DNA from: Candidatus Cloacimonadota bacterium
GTDB lineage: Bacteria; Cloacimonadota; Cloacimonadia; Cloacimonadales; JAMOQM01
Length of the DNA stretch: 34,355 nt
Reading direction: 5' to 3'
Assembly: GCA_027064005.1 (NCBI GenBank)
Contig: JAMOQM010000115.1
Location: 1-34,355, forward strand
Position 1 is the first letter of the stretch. Every line of letters starts with the position of its first letter. Of this stretch, positions 17,018 through 24,871 are shown piece by piece. The position numbers and the translations under genes are program-made. A model generated the notes under the pieces. The model was given only the letters and a program-made list of their open reading frames with translations. It had not been told where the DNA came from and did not search any database.

Positions 17018-18363
17018 AAATAGAAATTGCAGGTTTTAATTTAGATAAAACCCTCTTTAATAACGACAGCGTAAAAACTCCGGAAACTATTTCGGCAGCA
17101 TACGCAAGAATCAGTCGTAGCACGAAGTCTGTAACAGAATTGAGAAAACAAGCATTGGATGAAGTTGCCAAAGCTAGAAAATCTAACGAATCAATAATTT
17201 ACGATTTAGGTCATAGTTCGATTGCCGAACATGCAGTTTTTAATATCGATATTATCGGAGTTTCACGTTTATTGTCCGAAATCATCCAGAAAAGTCGTTT
17301 AGCTTCTTTTACTGAAAAATCTCAGCGTTATGTTACAATGAAAGGTGATTTTGTGGTTCCGTATGAAATTATAGATACTCCACTGGAATCTCGATATATT
17401 GAATTTGTAGAGAACCAAAATAATCTTTATGAAAAATTGTATAAAAAGGCTGCAAAATATTTGGAAGAAATTCACTTTGAAGGAAGTAAGCGGGAATTAT
17501 TAGGTAAAGCGAAAGAAGATGCTCGCTATGTTTTGCCACTATCAACAGAAACTCAGATGGGAATGACGATAAATGCCAGAAGTTTAGAACATCTTCTTTT
17601 ACGACTTGACAGAACAAATTTGGACGAGGCAAAAGAATTAAAAAATCTTTTGGAAAAAGAAGTTAAATATATAACTCCTTCATTAATTAAATATACTAAA
17701 GCGGATGAATATTTATCTAATAAGCAAATTTTTGATTCCGTTAAACCTAATTTTGATGATGAACAAGTTGTTCTTTTGGAAAATTCAGATAATCCTGATT
17801 TGAATATTTTAAAAGCAATTTTTTTTAGAGAAAATGGTTTTTATTCGAATGAATATTTCAAGAATTTTACTAATGAAGATTATAAAGCAAAATATGATAT
17901 TATTTTTTCAAATATGAGAAGTTTTCATTCTGCCCCGCAAGAATTTGAAATCCCTGAGTTTATCTTCAAACTAAATATTTCTTCCAGTTGTTATGCTCAA
18001 CTAAAAAGACATAGATTATCAACCCAAATCAAATCAAAGTATAATCCTAATAACGGAATAGTTCTCCCACCTTTATTAAAAAAGATTGATTTTGATTTTT
18101 CGAATTCTTTTGATGAAAGAAATATTTTATTTGCTGAAATGGAAAAAATGAAGTCCGGACTTGGTAATTATGTAATGACAAATTCGGATAAAATCAAAGT
18201 TCTTTTTAAAGCAAATTTACGTGAAATTTATCATTTTGTACGACTTAGATCAGACAAACATGCACAATGGGAAATAAGGGAAGTTTCCCAAAAGATAGAA
18301 AAAATAGTCAAAAAAATTGCTCCTTTCGCTTCTTCAAAATTAGCAGGCAAGAGTGATTTCTGA
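17014..18363 (+). CDS. thyX: Two-domain (tandem) flavin-dependent thymidylate synthase-like protein
   Basis: 449 residues, about twice a single ThyX; starts with ATGA overlapping the deoC stop. The N half contains GHSSIAEHAVFNI and a signature (residues 93-106, KSRLASFTEKSQRY) that keeps the Ser, Glu, Ser, Arg and Tyr of the ThyX motif RHRxxSxNExSxRY but has lost RHR. The C half has RHR intact (332-334) in a shortened RHRLSTQIKSKY and the conserved HAQWEIRE block (416-423). ThyX makes dTMP from dUMP using methylene-tetrahydrofolate, FAD and NAD(P)H. The fused halves may complement each other in one active site (inference). Last gene of the operon, followed by a terminator. Confidence 0.85.
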   Translation: MKIEIAGFNLDKTLFNNDSVKTPETISAAYARISRSTKSVTELRKQALDEVAKARKSNESIIYDLGHSSIAEHAVFNIDIIGVSRLLSEIIQKSRLASFTEKSQRYVTMKGDFVVPYEIIDTPLESRYIEFVENQNNLYEKLYKKAAKYLEEIHFEGSKRELLGKAKEDARYVLPLSTETQMGMTINARSLEHLLLRLDRTNLDEAKELKNLLEKEVKYITPSLIKYTKADEYLSNKQIFDSVKPNFDDEQVVLLENSDNPDLNILKAIFFRENGFYSNEYFKNFTNEDYKAKYDIIFSNMRSFHSAPQEFEIPEFIFKLNISSSCYAQLKRHRLSTQIKSKYNPNNGIVLPPLLKKIDFDFSNSFDERNILFAEMEKMKSGLGNYVMTNSDKIKVLFKANLREIYHFVRLRSDKHAQWEIREVSQKIEKIVKKIAPFASSKLAGKSDF

Positions 18364-18386
18364 TAATTTTTGTTATTAAAAATTAG

Positions 18387-18418
18387 GAACTCTATTTTTG
18401 GTAGAGTTCTTTTTTTTG
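18387..18418 (+). terminator. Terminator of the glmU-like/thyX operon
   Basis: GAACTCTA (18387-18394) pairs with TAGAGTTC (18402-18409) around a 7-nt loop, followed by eight T. It lies 23 nt after the thyX stop. Confidence 0.92.
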
Positions 18419-18565
18419 AAAATCTATTCTAAATAACTTCATTTTTGATAATAGATATTCCTTACATTGGATATTTTTAAAAATTTTTTCTTCTCTTAAC
18501 ATACTGATATATAAGAATATATAGAACATTTTTCATAAACTAATATCATTTCGGAAAAAAACTAA

Positions 18566-18596
18566 TTGACATTGAATACGCAATTTCAAATATAAA
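18566..18596 (+). promoter_or_regulatory. Candidate promoter for the formate/nitrite channel gene
   Basis: A perfect TTGACA (18566-18571) and TATAAA (18591-18596) with a 19-nt spacer, 53 nt before the start codon. The spacer is longer than ideal. Confidence 0.5.
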
Positions 18597-18618
18597 AAAA
18601 AATATTTTGGAGGATTTG

Positions 18619-19395
18619 ATGGCAAATTTTACAGGACCTTCAGGCATAGCTGAAGTGGTAATCGAAAAAGTTGGTGTATCAAAATGTAAATTGGGATTAA
18701 TCCCGGTTATACTTTTAGGAATTTTAGCCGGAGCATATATTGCTTTCGGTGCTCAACTCGCAACAAAGATGTTTGTTTTGTTTCAAGATCCAGGTATGGC
18801 AAAACTTGTCGGTTCAAGTGTATTTAGTGTTGGACTCATGTTAGTTGTTATTGGTGGAGCGGAATTATTCACCGGTAATAACTTAATGTTTATGTCTGTT
18901 TTGTCAGGAAAAGCGAAATTATCCGACATGCTTACAAAATGGATCGTCGTCTATATTGCCAATTTCATTGGTTCAATGTTAGTAGCCTGGCTGATGTTTA
19001 ATAGTGGATTAGTTGGTGGAGCTATCGCAGATAAAGCAGTAGCAATTGCATCTGCCAAAATTCATTTAACTTTTGGGCATGCATTTATCAGAGCTATCCT
19101 TTGTAACTGGTTAGTATGTTTAGCTGTTTGGTTGGCAATTGCTTCACATGATGTCGTTGGTAAAATATTTGGAATATTTTTCCCTATTATGGCATTTGTT
19201 GCTTCAGGTTTTGAACATAGTATCGCCAATATGTACTTTATCCCAATGGGAATTATGTTAGATCCAACTAAGGTAACCTGGGGTGGTTTCTTCCATAATA
19301 TTATTCCTGTTACTCTCGGTAACATAGTTGGTGGAGCACTTTTCGTTGGATTAACTTATTGGTTAATTTATGCTAAAGCTTGCAAAAGAGCATAA
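18619..19395 (+). CDS. Formate/nitrite transporter family (FocA/NirC) channel
   Basis: 258 residues from the ATG with GGAGG at 18609-18613. An in-frame TTG at 18607 overlaps that site and is rejected as the start. Six hydrophobic segments fit the aquaporin-like FNT fold. Family blocks: AGAYIAFGAQLATKM, GGAELFTGNNLMFMSVLSGK (the omega-loop/Thr region) and ASGFEHSIANMYFIP, with the central pore His. FNT channels are pentamers passing formate, nitrite or hydrosulfide. Which one cannot be told from sequence; formate is plausible in a fermenter. No pyruvate-formate lyase is adjacent. A strong terminator follows and then mobA. Confidence 0.93.
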   Translation: MANFTGPSGIAEVVIEKVGVSKCKLGLIPVILLGILAGAYIAFGAQLATKMFVLFQDPGMAKLVGSSVFSVGLMLVVIGGAELFTGNNLMFMSVLSGKAKLSDMLTKWIVVYIANFIGSMLVAWLMFNSGLVGGAIADKAVAIASAKIHLTFGHAFIRAILCNWLVCLAVWLAIASHDVVGKIFGIFFPIMAFVASGFEHSIANMYFIPMGIMLDPTKVTWGGFFHNIIPVTLGNIVGGALFVGLTYWLIYAKACKRA

Positions 19396-19418
19396 AAAAT
19401 AATATTTATATTTATCTT

Positions 19419-19445
19419 GCCTGGTTTTTCCAGGCTTTTTTTTTG
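19419..19445 (+). terminator. Terminator between the FNT channel gene and mobA
   Basis: GCCTGG (19419-19424) pairs with CCAGGC (19430-19435), TTTTT loop, then a run of nine T. The T run ends about 6 nt before the mobA start codon. Confidence 0.92.
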
Positions 19446-19450
19446 TCCTC

Positions 19451-20053
19451 ATGAAATATAAAATGACAGCAGTAATTCTAGCCGGTGGCAAAAATTCTCG
19501 TATGAAACGAGAAAAAGCTTTTTTGAAAATTAATAGAATATTATTACTTGAGCACACTATCAATATTTTAAAACCACTCTTTAAAGAAATCATTATTGTA
19601 ACAGCAAAAAATGAGATAAAAGAAAAATTCAGTGATTATAAAATTGTCAAAGATGAATTTTGCGGTTGCGGACCACTTGCCGGAATTCATGTTGCTTTGA
19701 AGAATTCTAAGTTTAACGAGATAATGGTTTTTGCTTGTGATATGCCGAATCTAAATCCCAATTTAATTAATTCAGAGGTAGAAAAATATCGCAATTTGGA
19801 TAAAGCCGTGCAGGCATTTGTTCCAAAACATATTGAAGGAATCGAACCACTTCACGCGATATATTCCAAATCCGTATTAAACGATATTGAAACAAATTTG
19901 TTGTCGGGAAAATATTCCGTTCGTAGTTTTTACAATAAAATAAATATAAAATATTGGGAAATTGATGATAAATTTGTCTGCAATTTTATCAATATAAACA
20001 GCCAAGAAGATCTGGAAATAATAAAGCAAAAGTTAAAATTAGATTTGATTTGA
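19451..20053 (+). CDS. mobA: Molybdenum cofactor guanylyltransferase-like protein (MobA)
   Basis: 200 residues, the usual MobA length. Nucleotidyltransferase blocks: AVILAGGKNSRMKREKAFLK (GTP-binding loop), CGPLAGIHVAL and FACDMPNLNP (metal-binding Asp). MobA joins GMP to molybdopterin to give the dinucleotide cofactor used by formate dehydrogenases and related Mo/W enzymes. No other moa/mob/moe gene is in the window. There is no clear Shine-Dalgarno: both candidate starts (19451, and the in-frame ATG at 19463 before TAVILAGG) follow a terminator T run or AT-rich bases. A related MobA-like nucleotidyltransferase is possible. Confidence 0.85.
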   Translation: MKYKMTAVILAGGKNSRMKREKAFLKINRILLLEHTINILKPLFKEIIIVTAKNEIKEKFSDYKIVKDEFCGCGPLAGIHVALKNSKFNEIMVFACDMPNLNPNLINSEVEKYRNLDKAVQAFVPKHIEGIEPLHAIYSKSVLNDIETNLLSGKYSVRSFYNKINIKYWEIDDKFVCNFININSQEDLEIIKQKLKLDLI

Positions 20054-20173
20054 TTGATTTACTGTTTGATTCGGGAAACTGAATGAAAGCGATAATGTAA
20101 GCAAGATTTTGTATTATAAACTAAAATTTAATAATTAAAAGAATTCTCTCTGCAACTCTTGTCTTTATTAGAG

Positions 20174-20207
20174 TTCATTCGTAATAATTAGTGAAAATTT
20201 GTGGTTG
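20174..20207 (+). repeat. Dispersed intergenic repeat, copy A
   Basis: A 31-nt core beginning ATTCGTAATAATTAGTGAAA and ending GTGGTTG matches the reverse complement of 34262-34305 with four mismatches. It belongs to a class of ATTCGT/GTGAAAATT intergenic motifs that I recall from many environmental genomes (recollection, not searched). It lies in the gap between mobA and cls, followed by ATTCCGATGTTCTT, which is also shared with the second site. Confidence 0.7.
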
Positions 20208-20258
20208 ATTTTTTTCTTTGAATTCCGATGTTCTTCGTTTTTTTTAGGTTTAATTTCA

Positions 20259-21791
20259 TCATAATAATGGTGATAGCAATCTTGAAATTGATTCATAAGA
20301 TTTTACAAAGATTTTTTTATTAGAGATTTCATCTAACGTAATTTCTCTGCTATCGGAAAAATCTATTTGGAATTGATTGTAAATTTTGCGTGAAAAATCC
20401 TCATCATAAATTAAGGAATTAATTTCAAAATTCTCTTCAAAACTTCTGATGTCCATATTTGCACTCCCAATAGACACAAATTTATTATCAACAATGAGAG
20501 TTTTTGAATGAATAAAACCTTTTTGATATTCATATATTTTAATTTTAGCTTCCATAAGTTCCTTAAAATAAGAACGTGAACCATAAAAAACAATTTTATG
20601 GTCAGGAAAAGATGGAACAATAATTCGCACATCCACACCGCTGAGTGAAGCAGTTTTTAGAGCAGTGAGCATACTTTCGTTCGGGACAAGATACGGAGTT
20701 TGAATATAAATATATTTTTTCGCAATATTGATTGATGAAAAATAAGCCTGCATAATATTTTCCCAATTTGAATCAGCTCCTGATGAAATAATCTGAACAG
20801 GCACTTTATTTGTTATATTATGAGTAGGAAAATAATTATAAAAATCGATCATTTCCCCTCCCAAAAACAACCAATCTATAAGAAACGCTCTTTGAATTGA
20901 ATGTATTGAATCACCTTGAATTTTTAAATGGGTGTCTCGCCAATAACCAAAATATTTATTTTTACCATAATATTTATCCCCGATATTTACTCCACCGATA
21001 AACCCAATTTTACCGTCGATAATCGCAATTTTTCTATGATTTCTATAATTTAATTTACTCGAAAGAATGGGAAATTTAACGGGTAAGAATGGTTTTATTT
21101 CTATTGATTTTGTTCTAAGTTCATTTAGATAAGATTTTCCTAACCTCCAACATCCAACTGCATCATAAATTATATTAACTTTAATTCCTTCTGAAGATTT
21201 TTTTATGAGAATATCTTTAAGTTTGTTCCCAATTTCATCATTTGCAATTGAGAAATATTCTAAATGAATATGATGCTTTGCTTTTTCTAAAGATTGAAAG
21301 ATTGCGTCAATTGCGTCTTTACCGTTGAAATATGAAGTAATTTTATTGTTAATATTTAACTCGGAATTAGCGTTATTTTCTGCTAATGTAATTATTTTTA
21401 TGAATTCAGAATCAGCAAATTTTTTATTTCCCGCATAATCTATCGATGAAAATTGGTATAATTTTTCTAATTTAATAAGATCTTCTTTTTGTTTGATTGA
21501 AAAGATTTTATGTTTTCTATAATTTATTCCAAAAATGAGATACAAAACAAATCCGACAAATGGCAAAAAAATCATTATTTGAATCCATGCTAAAGTTGCG
21601 GTTGGACTTTTATTTTCTCGTATAATTAAAAAAATAACTGATAAAAGGATAATTAAGAAAAAATAGTTTGATATCTTTAAAAATATTTTTAACAATTCCG
21701 AAAATGAATTCCCTGCTGAAATAAAGTTAACCGAAAAAATTAAGCCTGAAATTAAAAGGAAAGAAACGATTATCCAAAAAATTCTTTTCAT
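20259..21791 (-). CDS. cls: Cardiolipin synthase (phospholipase D superfamily)
   Basis: 510 residues, typical Cls length. Two N-terminal membrane segments (about 5-25 and 38-58, plus a hydrophobic stretch near 70-88) precede two PLD catalytic motifs: NHRKIAIIDG with His252/Lys254 and IHSKTLIVD with His428/Lys430, each followed by GS/GG-N (GGVNIGD, GSANMDIRS). It condenses phosphatidylglycerol (or PG and another lipid) to cardiolipin at the inner membrane. The start codon lies directly after a terminator-like hairpin with no Shine-Dalgarno, 31 nt after the ppdK stop. Confidence 0.93.
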   Translation of the reverse strand: MKRIFWIIVSFLLISGLIFSVNFISAGNSFSELLKIFLKISNYFFLIILLSVIFLIIRENKSPTATLAWIQIMIFLPFVGFVLYLIFGINYRKHKIFSIKQKEDLIKLEKLYQFSSIDYAGNKKFADSEFIKIITLAENNANSELNINNKITSYFNGKDAIDAIFQSLEKAKHHIHLEYFSIANDEIGNKLKDILIKKSSEGIKVNIIYDAVGCWRLGKSYLNELRTKSIEIKPFLPVKFPILSSKLNYRNHRKIAIIDGKIGFIGGVNIGDKYYGKNKYFGYWRDTHLKIQGDSIHSIQRAFLIDWLFLGGEMIDFYNYFPTHNITNKVPVQIISSGADSNWENIMQAYFSSINIAKKYIYIQTPYLVPNESMLTALKTASLSGVDVRIIVPSFPDHKIVFYGSRSYFKELMEAKIKIYEYQKGFIHSKTLIVDNKFVSIGSANMDIRSFEENFEINSLIYDEDFSRKIYNQFQIDFSDSREITLDEISNKKIFVKSYESISRLLSPLL

Positions 21792-21794
21792 AAT

Positions 21795-21818
21795 AAAAGG
21801 GGCAATTAAGCCCCTATA
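21795..21818 (-). terminator. Terminator-like hairpin between ppdK and cls
   Basis: AGGGGC (21798-21803) pairs with GCCCCT (21810-21815), loop AATTAA. On the minus strand it is followed by TTTTATT and then immediately the cls ATG. Confidence 0.82.
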
Positions 21819-21822
21819 TTTT

Positions 21823-24546
21823 TTATTCTACAGCCGCTTGAGCAGCTGCTAATCTTGCAATTGGAACTCTGTAAGGTGAACAACTGACATAATTCATATT
21901 CACTCTATGACAGAATTTAACTGAACTCGGTTCTCCACCATGTTCACCACAAATTCCTACATGAAGATCCGGTCTTGTTTTTCTACCTTTTTCAATACCC
22001 ATTTTTACTAATTGCCCAACACCTTCTTGATCAAGAACTTGGAATGGATCAACTTTGAGGATATTTTTCTCAAGATAAACCGGTAAGAATGAACCGATGT
22101 CATCTCTGGAATAACCAAATGTCATTTGAGTTAAATCATTTGTACCAAAAGAGAAAAATTCAGCGTTTTCAGCAATTTCATCTGCTGTTAATGCAGCTCT
22201 GGGAATTTCAATCATTGTTCCGAGCAGATATTCGATTTTATCATTTCTTTCTTCAAATACTTTTTCGATTGTTGCTCTAATAATTTTTTCTTGATAAACC
22301 AATTCTTCTTTACGTCCAACAAGTGGAACCATAATTTCCGGTTTAGCATCAATTCCTTTTGCTTTTACATTTAAAGCAGCTTCAATAATTGCTCTTGCTT
22401 GCATTTCGGTAATTTCAGGATAAGTATTTCCAAGACGACATCCTCGATGTCCTAACATAGGATTAACTTCTAAGAGAGATTCAACTTTTTCTGAAATTGT
22501 TTCAAGACTCATTCCCATTTCTTTAGCCATTTCTTTTTGGTTTTCCATTTCTTTAGGAACAAATTCATGCAAAGGTGGATCTAAAAGTCTAATTGTTACA
22601 TGAAATCCGTCCATTGCTTCAAAAATACCTTCAAAATCCGATCTTTGCATTGGAAGTAATTTTTCAAGAGCTTTTCTTCTTCCGGCTTCATCATCAGCAA
22701 GAATCATTTCTCTAACAGCTTTGATTCTTTCACCTTTAAAAAACATGTGCTCGGTTCTGCAAAGTCCAATACCCTTAGCACCGAAATTGCGAGCAACTTT
22801 TGCATCGTGTGGTGTATCAGCATTTGTTCTTACATACATTCTTGTATATTTATCGCAAATAGTCATAAGTTTTGCAAAATCATTATCTAATTCGGAATCA
22901 CTTGTTTCAACTTTACCTTTGTAAACATGACCGGTAGAACCATTTAAAGAAATCCAATCTCCTTCTTTGAATTCTACACCGTCAGCAACCATTTTTCTTT
23001 CTTTATAATCTATTTTAATAGAACCTGCTCCCGAAACACAACATTTACCCATTCCTCTTGCTACAACGGCAGCGTGAGAAGTCATACCGCCACGAGCAGT
23101 AAGGATACCATTTGCAGCGTGCATTCCACGTAAATCTTCCGGAGATGTTTCTATTCTAACAAGAACAACTTCTTCGCCACGAGCTTTCCATTCTTCAGCT
23201 TCATCAGCAAAGAAAACGATTTTTCCTGTTGCAGCACCAGGTGATGCAGGAAGTCCTTTCGCTACAGATTGAGAAGATTTTAAGGCAACTTTATTGAAAA
23301 CAGGGTGTAATAATTCATCAAGTTTAGAAGGTTCTACTCTTTTCATCGCAGTTTTATCATCAATAACGCCTTCATCTAACATATCCATTGCTATTTTAAC
23401 CATGGCAGCACCGGTTCGTTTACCGGTTCTTGTTTGAAGAAGCCATAATTTTCTATCTTGAATTGTGAATTCCAAATCTTGCATATCTTTATAATGATCT
23501 TCCAATTTTTCTTGAACGCTATTTAATTGTTCGAAAATTTCCGGCATTGATTCTTCGAGAGAAGGATATTGAGATCTTCTTACTTCTTCGGAAACATTTT
23601 GTTGCTTTGCCCATCTTAAAGAACCTTCTTTAGTGATTTGTTGAGGAGTTCGAATACCGGCAACAACATCTTCACCTTGAGCGTTTATTAAATATTCTCC
23701 GTTAAAAATATTTTCTCCGGTGGCAGCATTTCTTGTAAAAGCAACACCGGTAGCAGAATTAACACCCATATTACCAAATACCATTGATTGAACAGTTACA
23801 GCGGTACCCCATTCACTCGGGATTCCGTTTAATCTTCTATAGATGATTGCTCTTTCATTATTCCAACTGCCGAAAACAGCACCGATTGCACCCCAAAGTT
23901 GATCCCAAGGATTTTCCGGAAAATCATTTCCGGTAACGTCTTTAATTGCTTTTTTAAATCTTACAACTAATTCTTGTAAGTTTTCTACAGATAGATCTGT
24001 ATCCAACTCTATATTATTTTTTTCTTTTACATCTTCAATAATTTCTTCAAAAGGATCGATATCATCTTTATTTTCAGGTTTCATTCCAAGAACAACATCA
24101 CCATACATTTGAACAAATCTTCTGTATGAATCCCAAGCAAATTTAGGATTTTCAGATTTTTTAGCAAGACCTTCAACAGCGTCATCATTTAATCCAAGAT
24201 TAAGTACTGTATCCATCATACCCGGCATTGAAACTCTTGCACCTGAGCGAACAGATACTAATAAAGGATTTTCTTTGTCGCCAAATTTTAATCCCATAAT
24301 TTTTTCTATATGTTTAACACCGTTTTCAACTTCTTCTTTTAATAATTCTATTGTTTTTTCTTTACCAAGTTCATAATATTCATTACAAACATCACTGGTA
24401 ATTGTGTACCCGGGAGGTACCGGAACACCTATTAAATTCATTTCAGCTAAATTGGCACCTTTACCTCCGAGAAGGTTTTTAAGTCCACTATTTCCTTCAG
24501 CTTCACCGTTACCAAAAAGATATACTCTTTTCTTATTATCACTCAT
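21823..24546 (-). CDS. ppdK: Pyruvate, phosphate dikinase
   Basis: 907 residues, GGAGG ribosome site. The N-terminal ATP-grasp domain starts at VYLFGNG and contains LLGGKGANLAEM and SVRSGARVSMPGMMDTVLNLG. The phosphohistidine swivel domain has GGMTSHAAVVARGMG (catalytic His491). The C-terminal PEP/pyruvate barrel shows GLCRTEHMFF, MLGHRGCRLG, FSFGTNDLTQ and GICGEHGGEP (proton-donor Cys866). PPDK reversibly converts PEP, AMP and PPi to pyruvate, ATP and Pi; in anaerobes it serves PPi-linked glycolysis or gluconeogenesis. It heads a unit with cls. A consensus-like promoter lies just upstream. Confidence 0.97.
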   Translation of the reverse strand: MSDNKKRVYLFGNGEAEGNSGLKNLLGGKGANLAEMNLIGVPVPPGYTITSDVCNEYYELGKEKTIELLKEEVENGVKHIEKIMGLKFGDKENPLLVSVRSGARVSMPGMMDTVLNLGLNDDAVEGLAKKSENPKFAWDSYRRFVQMYGDVVLGMKPENKDDIDPFEEIIEDVKEKNNIELDTDLSVENLQELVVRFKKAIKDVTGNDFPENPWDQLWGAIGAVFGSWNNERAIIYRRLNGIPSEWGTAVTVQSMVFGNMGVNSATGVAFTRNAATGENIFNGEYLINAQGEDVVAGIRTPQQITKEGSLRWAKQQNVSEEVRRSQYPSLEESMPEIFEQLNSVQEKLEDHYKDMQDLEFTIQDRKLWLLQTRTGKRTGAAMVKIAMDMLDEGVIDDKTAMKRVEPSKLDELLHPVFNKVALKSSQSVAKGLPASPGAATGKIVFFADEAEEWKARGEEVVLVRIETSPEDLRGMHAANGILTARGGMTSHAAVVARGMGKCCVSGAGSIKIDYKERKMVADGVEFKEGDWISLNGSTGHVYKGKVETSDSELDNDFAKLMTICDKYTRMYVRTNADTPHDAKVARNFGAKGIGLCRTEHMFFKGERIKAVREMILADDEAGRRKALEKLLPMQRSDFEGIFEAMDGFHVTIRLLDPPLHEFVPKEMENQKEMAKEMGMSLETISEKVESLLEVNPMLGHRGCRLGNTYPEITEMQARAIIEAALNVKAKGIDAKPEIMVPLVGRKEELVYQEKIIRATIEKVFEERNDKIEYLLGTMIEIPRAALTADEIAENAEFFSFGTNDLTQMTFGYSRDDIGSFLPVYLEKNILKVDPFQVLDQEGVGQLVKMGIEKGRKTRPDLHVGICGEHGGEPSSVKFCHRVNMNYVSCSPYRVPIARLAAAQAAVE

Positions 24547-24572
24547 ACTTTCCTCCAGTATTTTGCTTTAAG

Positions 24573-24601
24573 ATTATATTTTTAAATTAAATAATTTCCA
24601 A
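24573..24601 (-). promoter_or_regulatory. Promoter of ppdK
   Basis: On the minus strand TTGGAA (24596-24601), a 17-nt spacer and a perfect TATAAT (24573-24578), giving a leader of about 20 nt with the GGAGG site. A TTGACA box further out (24627-24632) has no good partner. Confidence 0.62.
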
Positions 24602-24871
24602 TTCATTTTTTTTCAGACTGCCTTTATGTCAATTATAAAGTTGATAATTTAAAACCGGTTAGATTAAAAAAACAAGAGAAATGAATTAATTATTTCATTT
24701 GTTTATTAAAGAATTTACTGAAGATGTAATTTGTAATTTCTTAGTAATGAAAAATAACTTGTCACATATTAAAGGAAATATTCCTTTTACTTTTAGATAA
24801 AAATACGCAGGCTAATGCTTAGCATAATCAGTGTTTCTTCTTAAAAGCAATAAATTATCGGAGAAATAATT
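24602..24871. other. Intergenic region between divergent ppdK and AAA-ATPase genes, with two inverted repeats
   Basis: The whole gap between the coding sequences is 325 nt. Besides the ppdK promoter it holds AAAGGAA/TTCCTTT (24771-24787, 3-nt centre) and ATGC/GCAT (24815-24825, TTA centre), both upstream of the AAA-ATPase gene. They could be operators or small hairpins. I recognise no gene here. Confidence 0.45.

Noticed and set aside
17014-18363. Two separate ThyX genes joined by a sequencing error
   Set aside because: The frame is continuous with no internal ribosome site, and both halves have complementary motif changes, which favours a real fusion.
18607-18619. TTG start for the FNT channel gene (likewise a TTG before pgk)
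   Set aside because: In both cases the TTG overlaps the GGAGG ribosome site that serves the ATG 12 nt downstream.
24627-24632. TTGACA as the -35 of the main ppdK promoter
   Set aside because: A better pair (TTGGAA, 17 nt, TATAAT) lies closer to the gene.
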